From CAG-411 sp963643465 (lineage in GTDB: Bacteria; Bacillota; Clostridia; Lachnospirales; Lachnospiraceae), in assembly GCA_963643465.1 (NCBI GenBank), contig CAVIJT010000005.1, forward strand, positions 124,001 through 188,000: DNA of 64,000 nucleotides, given 5' to 3'. The notes beneath the pieces were generated by a model. The model made no database searches and was not told the origin of the DNA. It saw only the letters and a program-made list of their open reading frames with translations. This document shows, one piece after another, positions 54,644 to 64,000 of the stretch (position 1 is its first letter; every line of letters begins with the position of its first letter). Position numbers and translations under genes: made by a program.

Positions 54644-57600
54644 ATGGAAAAAAACAGAATTCGTCCAATTAAAGTTGGTAAGAAAGTAAGAATGAGTTTC
54701 TCGAGACAAAAAGAAGTTCTTGAGATGCCTAATTTAATTGAGGTACAGACCGATTCTTACAAATGGTTCCTAGAAGAGGGACTAAATGAAGTTTTCAGAG
54801 ATATCTCTCCAATCGCAGATTACAGCGGAAATCTTTCTTTAGATTTTGTCAGCTTTGTTTTGTGTAGAGATGATGTAAAGTACACAGTGGAAGAGTGTAA
54901 GGAGCGCGACGCAACTTATGCAGCTCCTCTGAAAGTACGTGTGAGACTCCATAACAAGGAAAATGATGAAATTAATGAACATGACATTTTCATGGGTGAT
55001 TTACCATTAATGACAGATACTGGTACATTCGTGATCAATGGCGCAGAGCGTGTTATCGTTAGCCAGTTAGTTCGTTCCCCTGGAATCTATTATGCAATCG
55101 GACACGATAAGATTGGTAAGGAATTGTATTCCTCAACCGTTATTCCAAATCGTGGTGCATGGTTGGAGTACGAAACCGATTCTAATGATGTATTTTACGT
55201 TCGTGTAGACAGAAACAGAAAGGTGCCAATTACTGTATTGATTCGTGCGCTTGGTCTTGGTACTAATGAAGAGATTATCCAGATGTTTGGTGAGGAACCA
55301 AAGATTTTAGCTAGTATTGCGAAAGATACATCCGATAACTACAGCGATGGTTTACTGGAACTTTATAAGAAACTTCGTCCGGGCGAGCCATTGTCAGTAG
55401 ACAGTGCAGAGAGTTTGTTAAATAGTATGTTCTTTGATCCAAGAAGATATGATTTGGCAAAAGTGGGAAGATATAAATTTAATAAGAAGTTAGCATTTAG
55501 AAATAGAATTACAGGATTTGTTCTTGCTGAGGATGCAGTGGACAGCGAGACTGGAGAAGTTCTTGTAGAAGCAGGTACTATGCTTACAGAAGAACTTGCA
55601 GACAAACTTCAGAATGCTGCAGTTCCATATGTAATGGTGCAGACCGAAGAGAAGAATGAAAAGGTATTGTCTAACTTTGCAGTAGATGCAAACTGCTATG
55701 TAGACTTTGACGTGAAAGAGATTGGTATTCACGAAAATGTCTATTATCCTGTATTAAAAGGAATTTTAGACGAATGTGCAGGCGATATGGATGCCATTCG
55801 TGAAGCAATGAAACGTGATATGGATGATTTGATTCCAAAGCATATTACAAAAGAAGATATCTTTGCGTCTATCAATTATAATATGCACTTAGAGTATGGA
55901 ATCGGAAATGATGATGATATCGACCATTTGGGAAATCGTCGTATTCGTGCGGTTGGTGAGTTATTACAGAATCAGTACAGAATTGGTTTATCCAGAATGG
56001 AACGTGTGGTACGTGAAAGAATGACTACTCAGGATATTGAGGGAATTTCACCACAGTCATTGATTAATATAAAACCAGTAACTGCGGCAGTAAAAGAATT
56101 CTTTGGAAGTTCACAGTTGTCACAGTTTATGGATCAGAACAACCCTCTTAGTGAATTAACACATAAGAGACGTTTATCTGCACTTGGACCAGGTGGTTTA
56201 TCAAGAGATCGTGCCGGATTCGAGGTTCGAGATGTTCACTATTCTCACTATGGAAGAATGTGTCCAATCGAGACTCCTGAAGGTCCTAACATCGGTTTGA
56301 TTAACTCTTTGGCATCTTATGCCCGCATTAATGAATATGGATTTATTGAAGCTCCATATCGTAGAGTGGACAAGACCGATCCTGCAAATCCAAGAGTAAC
56401 AGATGAAGTTGTATATTTGACTGCGGATGAAGAAGATAAGTATATTGTTGCACAGGCGAATGAGACATTAGATGAAAATGGATATTTCGTAAACAACAAT
56501 GTATCTGGTCGTTTCCGTGAAGAAACTTCACAGTTTGAAAAGAAAAAGATTGATTTGATGGACGTGTCTCCTAAGATGGTATTCTCTGTTGCGACAGCGA
56601 TGATTCCTTTCTTGGAGAACGATGATGCGAACCGTGCGTTGATGGGATCAAACATGCAGCGTCAGGCAGTGCCATTGCTTGTGACAGAGTCACCAGTTGT
56701 TGGTACTGGTATGGAGAGAAAAGCTGCCGTTGACTCAGGAGACTGTGTGGTTGCAAAAGAAGACGGTGTAGTAAAGAAAGCCGCTTCTAATGAGATTATT
56801 ATTACCAATGACAATGGACAGGATGTCACATATAAATTAGAAAAATTTGCAAGAAGTAACCAAGGTAACTGTATGAACCAGAGACCAATCGTAGCAAATG
56901 GTGATGCTGTTAAGGCTGGAGAAGTAATTGCAGATGGTCCATGTACAGCTAATGGTGAGATCGCACTTGGTAAGAACCCATTGATTGGTTTCATGACATG
57001 GGAAGGATATAACTATGAGGATGCGGTATTGTTAAGTGAGCGTTTGGTACGTGATGATGTATATACATCTGTTCATATTACAGAATACGAAGCAGAGGCT
57101 CGTGATACTAAACTTGGTGCAGAAGAGATTACTCGTGATGTTCCGGGTGTGGGTGACGACGCATTGAAGGATTTGGATGAGAGAGGTATCATTCGAATTG
57201 GTGCTGAGGTAAGAGCCGGAGACATTTTAGTTGGAAAAGTAACTCCTAAGGGAGAGACAGAGCTTACTGCTGAAGAAAGATTGCTTCGTGCAATTTTTGG
57301 TGAGAAAGCAAGAGAAGTAAGAGATACTTCCCTTCGTGTACCTCATGGTGAGTTTGGTATTGTAATTGATGCGAAAGTATTTACAAGAGAAAATGGCGAT
57401 GAACTTTCACCAGGTGTAAATCAGTGTGTACGCATTTATATTGCACAGAAGAGAAAGATTCAGGTTGGAGATAAGATGGCTGGTCGTCATGGTAACAAGG
57501 GTGTGGTTTCTCGTGTCCTTCCAGTAGAAGATATGCCGTTCCTTCCAAATGGACGTCCTTTGGATATTGTATTAAATCCACTTGGTGTGCCTTCTCGTAT

Positions 57601-58480
57601 GAACATTGGTCAGGTGCTTGAGATTCACTTGTCCCTTGCGTCTAAGGTGCTTGGATTTAATGTTGCAACACCTGTTTTCGATGGTGCAAAAGAGAATGAT
57701 ATCATGGATACATTGGAACTTGCCAATGATTATGTAAATACACCTCTTGAAGACTTTAAGGCAAAATACAAAGATGTCTTAGATCCAGAGGTTATGGAAT
57801 ACTTAGTAACAAATGAGGCATATAGAAAAGAATGGGAAGGAGTACCAATCAATCGTGATGGTAAGGTACGACTTCGTGATGGTAGAACTGGAGAATATTT
57901 TGATGGTGCAGTAACAGTTGGTTTCATGCATTACTTGAAACTTCACCATTTGGTAGATGATAAGATCCATGCTCGTTCCACAGGTCCTTACTCTCTAGTA
58001 ACACAGCAGCCACTGGGTGGTAAAGCACAGTTTGGTGGACAGCGTTTTGGAGAGATGGAGGTTTGGGCACTGGAGGCTTACGGTGCTGCATATACCTTGC
58101 AGGAAATCTTAACAGTAAAATCCGATGATGTTGTAGGTCGTGTAAAGACTTATGAAGCAATCATTAAGGATGAGAATGTTGAGAAACCAGGTATTCCAGA
58201 GTCTTTCAAGGTATTATTAAAAGAGTTACAATCCTTGGCATTGGACGTTACTGTTTTAGATGAAAATGGCAACGAAGTACAGATGTCAGAGAATATAGAA
58301 TATGGCGATGAAGAGTTGACACCAATTATTGAAGGCGAGAAGAGCAGTGACGTTGATGAGACAAACGACTTTAAGAATGCAGGATACAGAGAAGCTGGTT
58401 CTGTGGAAGAATTAAATGATGATATTATTGATTTCTTTGAAGATAGCTCAGAAGATGCCATAGATGGTTTAGACGACTAA
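54644..58480 (+). CDS. rpoB: DNA-directed RNA polymerase subunit beta
   Basis: 1278 residues. Family signatures throughout, including the rifampicin pocket ([40 protein letters not shown]) in the usual sensitive form, [30 protein letters not shown] and the C-terminal [17 protein letters not shown]. An acidic tail follows. Start placed at ATG 54644; GTG 54632 is also in frame. Unusually, the gene upstream is addA and not the rplJL ribosomal-stalk genes. Confidence 0.98.
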   Translation: MEKNRIRPIKVGKKVRMSFSRQKEVLEMPNLIEVQTDSYKWFLEEGLNEVFRDISPIADYSGNLSLDFVSFVLCRDDVKYTVEECKERDATYAAPLKVRVRLHNKENDEINEHDIFMGDLPLMTDTGTFVINGAERVIVSQLVRSPGIYYAIGHDKIGKELYSSTVIPNRGAWLEYETDSNDVFYVRVDRNRKVPITVLIRALGLGTNEEIIQMFGEEPKILASIAKDTSDNYSDGLLELYKKLRPGEPLSVDSAESLLNSMFFDPRRYDLAKVGRYKFNKKLAFRNRITGFVLAEDAVDSETGEVLVEAGTMLTEELADKLQNAAVPYVMVQTEEKNEKVLSNFAVDANCYVDFDVKEIGIHENVYYPVLKGILDECAGDMDAIREAMKRDMDDLIPKHITKEDIFASINYNMHLEYGIGNDDDIDHLGNRRIRAVGELLQNQYRIGLSRMERVVRERMTTQDIEGISPQSLINIKPVTAAVKEFFGSSQLSQFMDQNNPLSELTHKRRLSALGPGGLSRDRAGFEVRDVHYSHYGRMCPIETPEGPNIGLINSLASYARINEYGFIEAPYRRVDKTDPANPRVTDEVVYLTADEEDKYIVAQANETLDENGYFVNNNVSGRFREETSQFEKKKIDLMDVSPKMVFSVATAMIPFLENDDANRALMGSNMQRQAVPLLVTESPVVGTGMERKAAVDSGDCVVAKEDGVVKKAASNEIIITNDNGQDVTYKLEKFARSNQGNCMNQRPIVANGDAVKAGEVIADGPCTANGEIALGKNPLIGFMTWEGYNYEDAVLLSERLVRDDVYTSVHITEYEAEARDTKLGAEEITRDVPGVGDDALKDLDERGIIRIGAEVRAGDILVGKVTPKGETELTAEERLLRAIFGEKAREVRDTSLRVPHGEFGIVIDAKVFTRENGDELSPGVNQCVRIYIAQKRKIQVGDKMAGRHGNKGVVSRVLPVEDMPFLPNGRPLDIVLNPLGVPSRMNIGQVLEIHLSLASKVLGFNVATPVFDGAKENDIMDTLELANDYVNTPLEDFKAKYKDVLDPEVMEYLVTNEAYRKEWEGVPINRDGKVRLRDGRTGEYFDGAVTVGFMHYLKLHHLVDDKIHARSTGPYSLVTQQPLGGKAQFGGQRFGEMEVWALEAYGAAYTLQEILTVKSDDVVGRVKTYEAIIKDENVEKPGIPESFKVLLKELQSLALDVTVLDENGNEVQMSENIEYGDEELTPIIEGEKSSDVDETNDFKNAGYREAGSVEELNDDIIDFFEDSSEDAIDGLDD

Positions 58481-58483
58481 TAG

Positions 58484-58598
58484 ACTTTTAGGCGACTGAC
58501 AGATACATGTGTTCAGTTGGCGATAAAAGTAAGCTAAGAAACAAAAGGGTAATAATTTATAAATGTTACAGCTATGCAGGAATGTTCCTGTATAGCTG
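58484..58598 (+). promoter_or_regulatory. Two stem-loops between rpoB and rpoC
   Basis: ACTTTTAGGCGACTGA (58484-58499) can pair with TCAGTTGGCGATAAAAGT (58513-58530). CAGCTATGCAGGAA (58569-58582) pairs with TTCCTGTATAGCTG (58585-58598). Neither has a T tract, so processing or stabilisation is more likely than termination. Confidence 0.55.
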
Positions 58599-58620
58599 AC
58601 AGACGAAGGGAGCGCCAAGT

Positions 58621-61600
58621 ATGCCAGAAAACAGCAATACAAATGCAGAACCAAGTTTGACCTATGATGCGATTAAGATTGGTCTTGCTTCACCAGAGAG
58701 AATTAGAGAATGGTCCCGTGGAGAAGTAAAGAAACCAGAGACAATTAATTATAGAACATTAAAACCAGAAAAAGATGGTTTGTTCTGTGAGAAAATTTTT
58801 GGACCAAGTAAAGACTGGGAATGTCATTGTGGTAAATATAAAAAGATTCGATACAAAGGTGTTGTTTGTGACCGTTGTGGTGTAGAGGTTACAAAAGCAA
58901 GTGTTCGTCGTGAGAGAATGGGACATATTGAACTTGCAGCACCAGTTTCCCATATTTGGTATTTTAAAGGAATTCCAAGTAGAATGGGATTAATTTTAGA
59001 TTTATCTCCAAGAACATTGGAAAAAGTATTGTATTTTGCTTCTTACATTGTGTTAGATGCAGGACAGACAGATTTACAGTACAAGCAGGTATTGACTGAG
59101 AGAGAATATCAGGAAGCTGTAGAGAAGTTTGGAAGAGCAGCATTTCGTGTAGGAATGGGTGCAGAGGCAGTTTATGAATTGTTGCAGGCTATTGATCTTG
59201 AAAAGGAATCTGTAGATTTAAAGAAAGAGTTAGACGGAGCAACAGGTCAGAAACGTGCTAGAATTATTAAGAGATTAGAGGTTGTAGAAGCATTCCGTAC
59301 TTCTGGAAATAAACCAGAATGGATGATTTTAACAGTAGTACCAGTTATTCCACCAGATATTCGTCCAATGGTACAGTTAGATGGTGGACGTTTTGCTACA
59401 TCTGATATGAATGATTTATATCGTCGTATTATCAACCGTAACAACCGTTTAAAGAGATTATTAGATTTAGGAGCGCCTGATATTATCGTTCGTAACGAGA
59501 AGAGAATGCTTCAGGAAGCGGTAGATGCTTTGATTGATAACGGTAGAAGAGGAAGACCAGTAACTGGTCCTGGTAACCGTGCATTGAAGTCATTGTCTGA
59601 CATGTTAAAAGGTAAGCAGGGACGTTTCCGTCAGAACTTGCTTGGTAAGCGTGTAGACTATTCTGGACGTTCTGTTATCGTAGTTGGACCAGAACTTAAG
59701 ATTTATCAGTGCGGTTTACCAAAAGAGATGGCGATTGAGCTATTCAAACCTTTTGTAATGCGTGATTTAGTAAAACAGGGAACTGCTCACAATATTAAAT
59801 CCGCTAAGAAAATGGTGGAAAGATTACAGCCAGAAGTTTGGGATATTCTTGAAGAAGTAATTAAGGAGCATCCTGTTATGTTGAACCGTGCTCCTACACT
59901 TCATAGACTTGGTATTCAGGCATTTGAGCCTACATTGGTAGAGGGTAAAGCGATTAAGTTGCATCCATTGGTATGTACTGCGTTTAACGCCGACTTCGAT
60001 GGAGACCAGATGGCTGTCCATCTTCCATTGTCCGTAGAGGCACAAGCTGAGTGTAGATTCTTATTGTTATCTCCAAACAACTTGTTGAAGCCTTCTGATG
60101 GTGGTCCGGTAGCCGTACCTTCTCAGGATATGGTCCTTGGTATTTACTATCTGACTATGGGTAAGATGGTTGACCATTCCAATAATAAGGAATTAGATGC
60201 AAGCATTGATAAGATTTATGAGACACAGGAAGAAGTCATTGCAGATCTTCCAACTGCAAATAGCGAAGGAAAGATTACAACAGATACTATGATTAAATTC
60301 CGTGTCAGCGATGACAGATATGTAATCTGTACACCTTTAGATCTTATGGGACGTTACTTCTATGAGAAGAATGAAGCGTTGCTTGCTTATGAGAATGGTG
60401 ATATTACTTTACATCAAAAGATTAAAGTTCGTATGGCAGAAAAGAATGCAGACGGAACAGAAGATTATGAAATTATAGAGACAACTATGGGACGTTTAAT
60501 TTTCAACGAAATTGTTCCACAGGATTTAGGATTTGTAGATAGAACAAAGGCTGAGAACAGATTTAAGTTGGAAGTTGATTTCCATGTTGGTAAGAAACAG
60601 TTGAAGCAGATTTTGGAAAAATGTATCAATACTCATGGTGCTACAAAGACTGCGGAGACACTAGATAATATTAAAGCATTAGGATATAAGTATTCTACTA
60701 AGGCTGCTATGACCGTATCTATTTCTGATATGACAGTGCCAGCGTCAAAGAAAGAATTATTGGATCAGGCAGAGAAAACCGTTGAAAAGATTACAAAGGA
60801 TTTCCGTCGTGGTCTTACTACAGAGGAAGAGCGTTACAAAGCTGTTATCGAGACTTGGAAAGAAGCCGATGATGAGTTGACACATGCGCTTCTTAGTGGT
60901 CTTGATAAATACAACAATATCTACATGATGGCGGATTCTGGAGCCCGTGGTTCTGATAAGCAGATTAAACAGCTTGCAGGTATGCGTGGTTTGATGGCAG
61001 ATACATCAGGTAGAACTATCGAGTTACCAATTAAGTCTAACTTCCGTGAAGGACTTGACGTATTGGAGTATTTCATTTCCGCACATGGTGCGCGTAAAGG
61101 TCTTTCTGATACAGCCCTTCGTACAGCCGATTCGGGATATTTGACACGTCGTTTGGTTGACGTATCACAGGATTTGATTATTCGTGAGACAGATTGTTGT
61201 GCAGGAAAAGAAACACCAGGAATGTGGATTAGTGCATTCATGGATGGTAAGGAAGTAATTGAGTCATTGGAAGAGCGTATTACAGGAAGATTTTCTTGTG
61301 AGACTATCTATGATGACAATGGAGATATGATTGTGAAAGCAAATCATATGATTACTCCTAAGAGAGCAGCAAGAATTGTTGCTACAAAGGCAATTCAGGA
61401 TGCAGGAAATGCTGCTAAAGTTAAGATTAGAAATGTGCTTACTTGTCGTTCTCACATTGGAGTATGTGCAAAATGTTATGGTGCAAACATGGCTACTGGA
61501 GAAGCAGTACAGGTTGGTGAAGCAGTTGGTATCATCGCAGCTCAGTCTATCGGTGAACCAGGTACACAGCTTACCATGCGTACGTTCCATACTGGTGGTG

Positions 61601-62490
61601 TAGCCGGAGACGATATCACACAGGGTCTTCCTCGTGTGGAGGAGTTATTTGAGGCAAGAAAACCTAAGGGTCTTGCTATTATCTCTGAGTTTGCAGGTAC
61701 AGTAAGCATTAATGATACAAAGAAGAAACGTGAAGTTATCGTTACTAATCCAGAGACTGGAGAAAGTAAGGCATATTTAATTCCTTATGGTTCTCGTATC
61801 AAAGTATTTGACGGTGATGTATTAGAAGCTGGAGATGAACTTACAGAAGGTAGTGTAAATCCACACGATATTCTTAAGATTAAAGGTGTACGTGCCGTTC
61901 AGGATTACATGCTTCAGGAAGTACAGCGAGTATACCGTTTGCAGGGTGTAGAAATCAACGATAAGCACGTTGAGGTTATCGTTCGTCAGATGCTTAAGAA
62001 GATTCGAATTGAGGATAATGGAGATTCTGAGTTCTTACCAGGAACAATGGTAGATATTCTGGAATTTGATGATGAAGTGGAAAGATTAACTCAGGAAGGA
62101 AAGAAAATTCCTGAAGGAAAGCAAGTATTACTTGGTATTACGAAGGCTTCTCTTGCTACAAATTCATTCTTATCAGCAGCTTCCTTCCAGGAAACAACCA
62201 AAGTTCTTACAGAGGCAGCTATTAAAGGTAAGATTGATCCATTGATTGGTATTAAGGAGAACGTTCTTCTTGGTAAGTTAATTCCAGCAGGAACTGGTAT
62301 GAAGCGTTATCGTTCTGTTAAACTTGACACAGATGAAGAAATTCGTTTGAAGAAAGAGGCAGAAGAGAGTATGCTTGCAGCAGAGGAAGAGGCTGGAGAA
62401 CAGGAGATTATTCTTTCAGAAGATACAGATGATGTAGCTTTTGTTGCAGATGAAGTAGATGATGAGGAAATCATTATTACAGAAGAATAG
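58621..62490 (+). CDS. rpoC: DNA-directed RNA polymerase subunit beta'
   Basis: 1289 residues. N-terminal zinc site CHCGKY...[26 protein letters not shown], catalytic [16 protein letters not shown] (three Asp binding Mg), bridge-helix and trigger-loop regions ([21 protein letters not shown] begins the block; [12 protein letters not shown]), second zinc site with [13 protein letters not shown]. Acidic C-terminal tail like that of RpoB. Start ATG 58621 with AAGGGAG upstream. Ends in a strong terminator. Confidence 0.98.
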   Translation: MPENSNTNAEPSLTYDAIKIGLASPERIREWSRGEVKKPETINYRTLKPEKDGLFCEKIFGPSKDWECHCGKYKKIRYKGVVCDRCGVEVTKASVRRERMGHIELAAPVSHIWYFKGIPSRMGLILDLSPRTLEKVLYFASYIVLDAGQTDLQYKQVLTEREYQEAVEKFGRAAFRVGMGAEAVYELLQAIDLEKESVDLKKELDGATGQKRARIIKRLEVVEAFRTSGNKPEWMILTVVPVIPPDIRPMVQLDGGRFATSDMNDLYRRIINRNNRLKRLLDLGAPDIIVRNEKRMLQEAVDALIDNGRRGRPVTGPGNRALKSLSDMLKGKQGRFRQNLLGKRVDYSGRSVIVVGPELKIYQCGLPKEMAIELFKPFVMRDLVKQGTAHNIKSAKKMVERLQPEVWDILEEVIKEHPVMLNRAPTLHRLGIQAFEPTLVEGKAIKLHPLVCTAFNADFDGDQMAVHLPLSVEAQAECRFLLLSPNNLLKPSDGGPVAVPSQDMVLGIYYLTMGKMVDHSNNKELDASIDKIYETQEEVIADLPTANSEGKITTDTMIKFRVSDDRYVICTPLDLMGRYFYEKNEALLAYENGDITLHQKIKVRMAEKNADGTEDYEIIETTMGRLIFNEIVPQDLGFVDRTKAENRFKLEVDFHVGKKQLKQILEKCINTHGATKTAETLDNIKALGYKYSTKAAMTVSISDMTVPASKKELLDQAEKTVEKITKDFRRGLTTEEERYKAVIETWKEADDELTHALLSGLDKYNNIYMMADSGARGSDKQIKQLAGMRGLMADTSGRTIELPIKSNFREGLDVLEYFISAHGARKGLSDTALRTADSGYLTRRLVDVSQDLIIRETDCCAGKETPGMWISAFMDGKEVIESLEERITGRFSCETIYDDNGDMIVKANHMITPKRAARIVATKAIQDAGNAAKVKIRNVLTCRSHIGVCAKCYGANMATGEAVQVGEAVGIIAAQSIGEPGTQLTMRTFHTGGVAGDDITQGLPRVEELFEARKPKGLAIISEFAGTVSINDTKKKREVIVTNPETGESKAYLIPYGSRIKVFDGDVLEAGDELTEGSVNPHDILKIKGVRAVQDYMLQEVQRVYRLQGVEINDKHVEVIVRQMLKKIRIEDNGDSEFLPGTMVDILEFDDEVERLTQEGKKIPEGKQVLLGITKASLATNSFLSAASFQETTKVLTEAAIKGKIDPLIGIKENVLLGKLIPAGTGMKRYRSVKLDTDEEIRLKKEAEESMLAAEEEAGEQEIILSEDTDDVAFVADEVDDEEIIITEE

Positions 62491-62501
62491 AATGTCATGG
62501 A

Positions 62502-62531
62502 GGACCATCGCTTTAGCGGTGGTCCTTTTTT
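62502..62531 (+). terminator. Terminator of the rpoBC operon
   Basis: GGACCATCGC (62502-62511) pairs with GCGGTGGTCC (62516-62525), followed by T6. Confidence 0.93.
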
Positions 62532-62532
62532 A

Positions 62533-62686
62533 TCTTATAGGAAAATGCGTCCTATAAGATAAAAGCCCTCTGGGCAGAATGCGCACGAATTTGTATGGAA
62601 GATGTACTGCGTACCAAATTCGGCGCGGCAAAGCGTGCAAGCACATTGGGAACGTGTAACGTCGCGGAGCGTGCTTGCACGCTTTG
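62533..62686. repeat. GC-rich palindromic intergenic element
   Basis: Three successive inverted repeats: ATCTTATAGGA / TCCTATAAGAT (about 62533-62561), CGAATTTG (62586-62593) / CAAATTCG (62615-62622), and CAAAGCGTGCAAGCAC (62629-62644) / GTGCTTGCACGCTTTG (62671-62686). The base composition is clearly richer in G+C than the surroundings and no gene fits. It has the form of a dispersed REP/MITE-like element. Confidence 0.65.
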
Positions 62687-62785
62687 TTCCATGAGTATTG
62701 GGGAAAGCAGTGCTTGCATGAAGATTTGAAGAGTGCATGATAATTTGAGAAACTGGTAAAGCGTGTTTCTCATGATTGCAATTAC

Positions 62786-62902
62786 TTGACAACAAAAGTT
62801 TGATAAGACTATAATGGAGATATTGTATGATACGAGGGGCAAAGGTTAGAGAGAATGTTCGCAGTATCATTGTATACGTGTTTGGTGCGTATACAATTTT
62901 TT
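62786..62902 (+). promoter_or_regulatory. Promoter and leader terminator of tagD
   Basis: TTGACA (62786-62791), 18 bp, TATAAT (62810-62815). Within the leader ATGATAC (62827-62833) can pair with GTATCAT (62864-62870), and TTGTATACG (62870-62878) / CGTATACAA (62888-62896) plus T6 (62897-62902) forms a terminator 21 bp before the gene, indicating attenuation control. Confidence 0.65.
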
Positions 62903-62923
62903 ATTAAGAAAGGATATAGAACA

Positions 62924-63319
62924 ATGAAGAAGGTTATTACATATGGAACTTATGATTTGTTACATGTGGGGCATGTGAATTTACTTAGAAGAGCAAGAGA
63001 ATTGGGAGATTATCTCATTGTGGTATTATCTACAGATGAGTTCAATGCGTTAAAACATAAGACTGCATACCATTCTTATGAGGATCGAAAGGCAATTTTG
63101 GAAGCCATCCGCTATGTGGATGAAGTAATACCGGAATATAATTGGGAACAGAAAATTTCAGATGTACAGGATAATAATGTAGATATTTTTGTAATGGGAG
63201 ATGACTGGGAAGGTGAATTTGATTTCCTAAAAGACTATTGCGAAGTAGTATATCTTCCAAGAACTGAGGGAATATCTACAACAAAGATTAAAAATGATTT
63301 GGGTGTAAATAAAAAATAA
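62924..63319 (+). CDS. tagD: Glycerol-3-phosphate cytidylyltransferase
   Basis: 131 residues, the standard size. GTYDLLHVGHVNLLRRARELGD holds the HxGH nucleotide-binding motif; LPRTEGISTTKIKNDL is the RTxGISTT signature. Makes CDP-glycerol for teichoic acid or other glycerol-phosphate polymers. Start at 62924 after AAAGGATA; the frame is open from 62855 but that start lies in the leader before the terminator. Followed 14 bp later by a glycosyltransferase, as at the head of a cell-surface polymer locus. Confidence 0.94.
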   Translation: MKKVITYGTYDLLHVGHVNLLRRARELGDYLIVVLSTDEFNALKHKTAYHSYEDRKAILEAIRYVDEVIPEYNWEQKISDVQDNNVDIFVMGDDWEGEFDFLKDYCEVVYLPRTEGISTTKIKNDLGVNKK

Positions 63320-63333
63320 GCTGGAGGTACAAT

Positions 63334-64000
63334 ATGGTTTCTATTTTAATGGCTGTATATAATGGAGAGATGTATTTACAGGAACAGCTAAATGCAATAG
63401 AAAGCCAGACCGTAAAAGATTGGACTTTAATTGTGCGGGACGATGGCTCCAGTGATGGAACGAAAGCGATTATTCAAGAATTTGCTGAACGTGTGACACA
63501 AAAAGTAGTATTATTGGAGTCGCATAGTGAAAAGCATGGGGCAAAATATAATTTTTTTGCGTTATTAAATGAAACGCAGGATGATTATATTATGTTTTGT
63601 GATCAGGATGATATTTGGAAAAAAGACAAGATAGAGAAAACAGTTGCCAGAATGCGTGTTGCAGAAGCAGATGCACCTGGCACTCCTGTTTTAGTCCACA
63701 CAGATTTGGAAGTAGTAGATGCAAATGGAAATACGATTTCGAAGTCTTTTTTTGATTCAGCGAATTTGAAAAAAAATCCAAGTACCGCTCAGTTGCTTTT
63801 GCAAAATCATGTGACGGGATGTACAGTAATGATAAATAAACCATTGCTATCCTATGTACAAAATTTGGAGATGTCTTATGTAGAAGCAAGTATTATGCAC
63901 GATTACTGGTTGGCTTTGGTAGCAAAAGTGTTTGGTAAAATCGAATTTTTGCCAGATACTACTATATTTTATCGACAGCATGGGAATAATAGTGTAGGAG
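63334..64000 (+). CDS. Family 2 glycosyltransferase, 3' end beyond window
   Basis: 222 codons open to the window end without a stop. It begins VSILMAVYNGEMYLQEQL, has the nucleotide-sugar motif VRDDGSSDGT and the metal-binding MFCDQDDIWKKDK, then HDYWLALVAKVFGKI and IFYRQHGNNSVG, all typical of GT2 rhamnosyl/galactosyl-type transferases. Ribosome site GCTGGAGG before ATG 63334. Directly after tagD, so probably in a surface polysaccharide or teichoic acid cluster continuing to the right. Confidence 0.93.
   Translation, partial: MVSILMAVYNGEMYLQEQLNAIESQTVKDWTLIVRDDGSSDGTKAIIQEFAERVTQKVVLLESHSEKHGAKYNFFALLNETQDDYIMFCDQDDIWKKDKIEKTVARMRVAEADAPGTPVLVHTDLEVVDANGNTISKSFFDSANLKKNPSTAQLLLQNHVTGCTVMINKPLLSYVQNLEMSYVEASIMHDYWLALVAKVFGKIEFLPDTTIFYRQHGNNSVG

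Noticed and set aside
54644..58480. Rifampicin-resistance changes in rpoB
   Set aside because: The rifampicin pocket reads like the sensitive consensus; no known resistance substitution is visible.

Overview
The window comes from a low-GC Gram-positive anaerobe, most likely a Lachnospiraceae-type gut clostridium. This is inferred from AT-rich codon use, purine-rich Shine-Dalgarno sites, clostridial 2[4Fe-4S] ferredoxin, AddAB recombination nuclease, an FMN riboswitch-controlled rib operon, several chemoreceptors, and secreted proteins with Ig-like, LRR and Fn3-like domains. The species cannot be named from sequence alone.

Layout. 1-2.7 kb: a solute-binding lipoprotein and a chemoreceptor in one minus-strand operon, with the receptor cut by the window edge. 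2.7-7.0 kb: a TetR regulator, then glycogen branching enzyme and an alpha-amylase-family glycosidase. 7.1-10.9 kb: a LytTR response regulator, an AgrC-like GHKL kinase, and a chemoreceptor whose N-terminal six-helix sensor is a clear homologue of the kinase's sensor; matching LytTR-type direct repeats precede the regulator and the receptor. 11.1-17.2 kb: a membrane M50-like peptidase, an HTH-aminotransferase fusion with its own putative operator, a membrane-anchored XRE protein, a secreted protein of unknown function, and an ECF sigma factor/DUF4179 pair. 17.3-25.9 kb: cytidylate kinase-like protein, membrane lysozyme-like protein, Fn3-like secreted protein, hybrid histidine kinase, deoB-deoD nucleoside salvage, and a secreted Ig-like/LRR protein.

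25.9-33.6 kb holds a complete type II-A CRISPR-Cas locus: a tracrRNA on the minus strand, cas9-cas1-cas2-csn2 on the plus strand with every gene overlapping the next by ATGA, a short leader ending in ATTTGAG, and 20 repeats with 19 spacers. All Cas9 nuclease residues are present. The tracrRNA has a 24-nt perfect upper anti-repeat, a hairpin, a terminator and a near-consensus promoter back to back with the cas promoter; its predicted 5' end can fold onto its own anti-repeat. Two spacers (2 and 10) are near-identical variants of each other.

33.7-37.6 kb (minus strand): an ABC-2 exporter and a PlsC-like acyltransferase. 37.8-40.0 kb: a Cache-type chemoreceptor. 40.1-44.1 kb: the FMN riboswitch and ribD-ribE-ribBA-ribH. 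44.1-47.1 kb: MerR regulator, DUF1858 redox protein, ferredoxin, a small unknown protein and an acidic Ig-like secreted protein. 47.2-54.4 kb: addB-addA. 54.4-62.5 kb: rpoB-rpoC. 62.5-64 kb: a GC-rich palindromic element, tagD with a leader terminator, and a glycosyltransferase running off the end.

The most unusual points are the sensor module shared by a kinase and a chemoreceptor under common operators, the tracrRNA/cas regulatory region with an adjacent unexplained structured segment, and the paired variant spacers.
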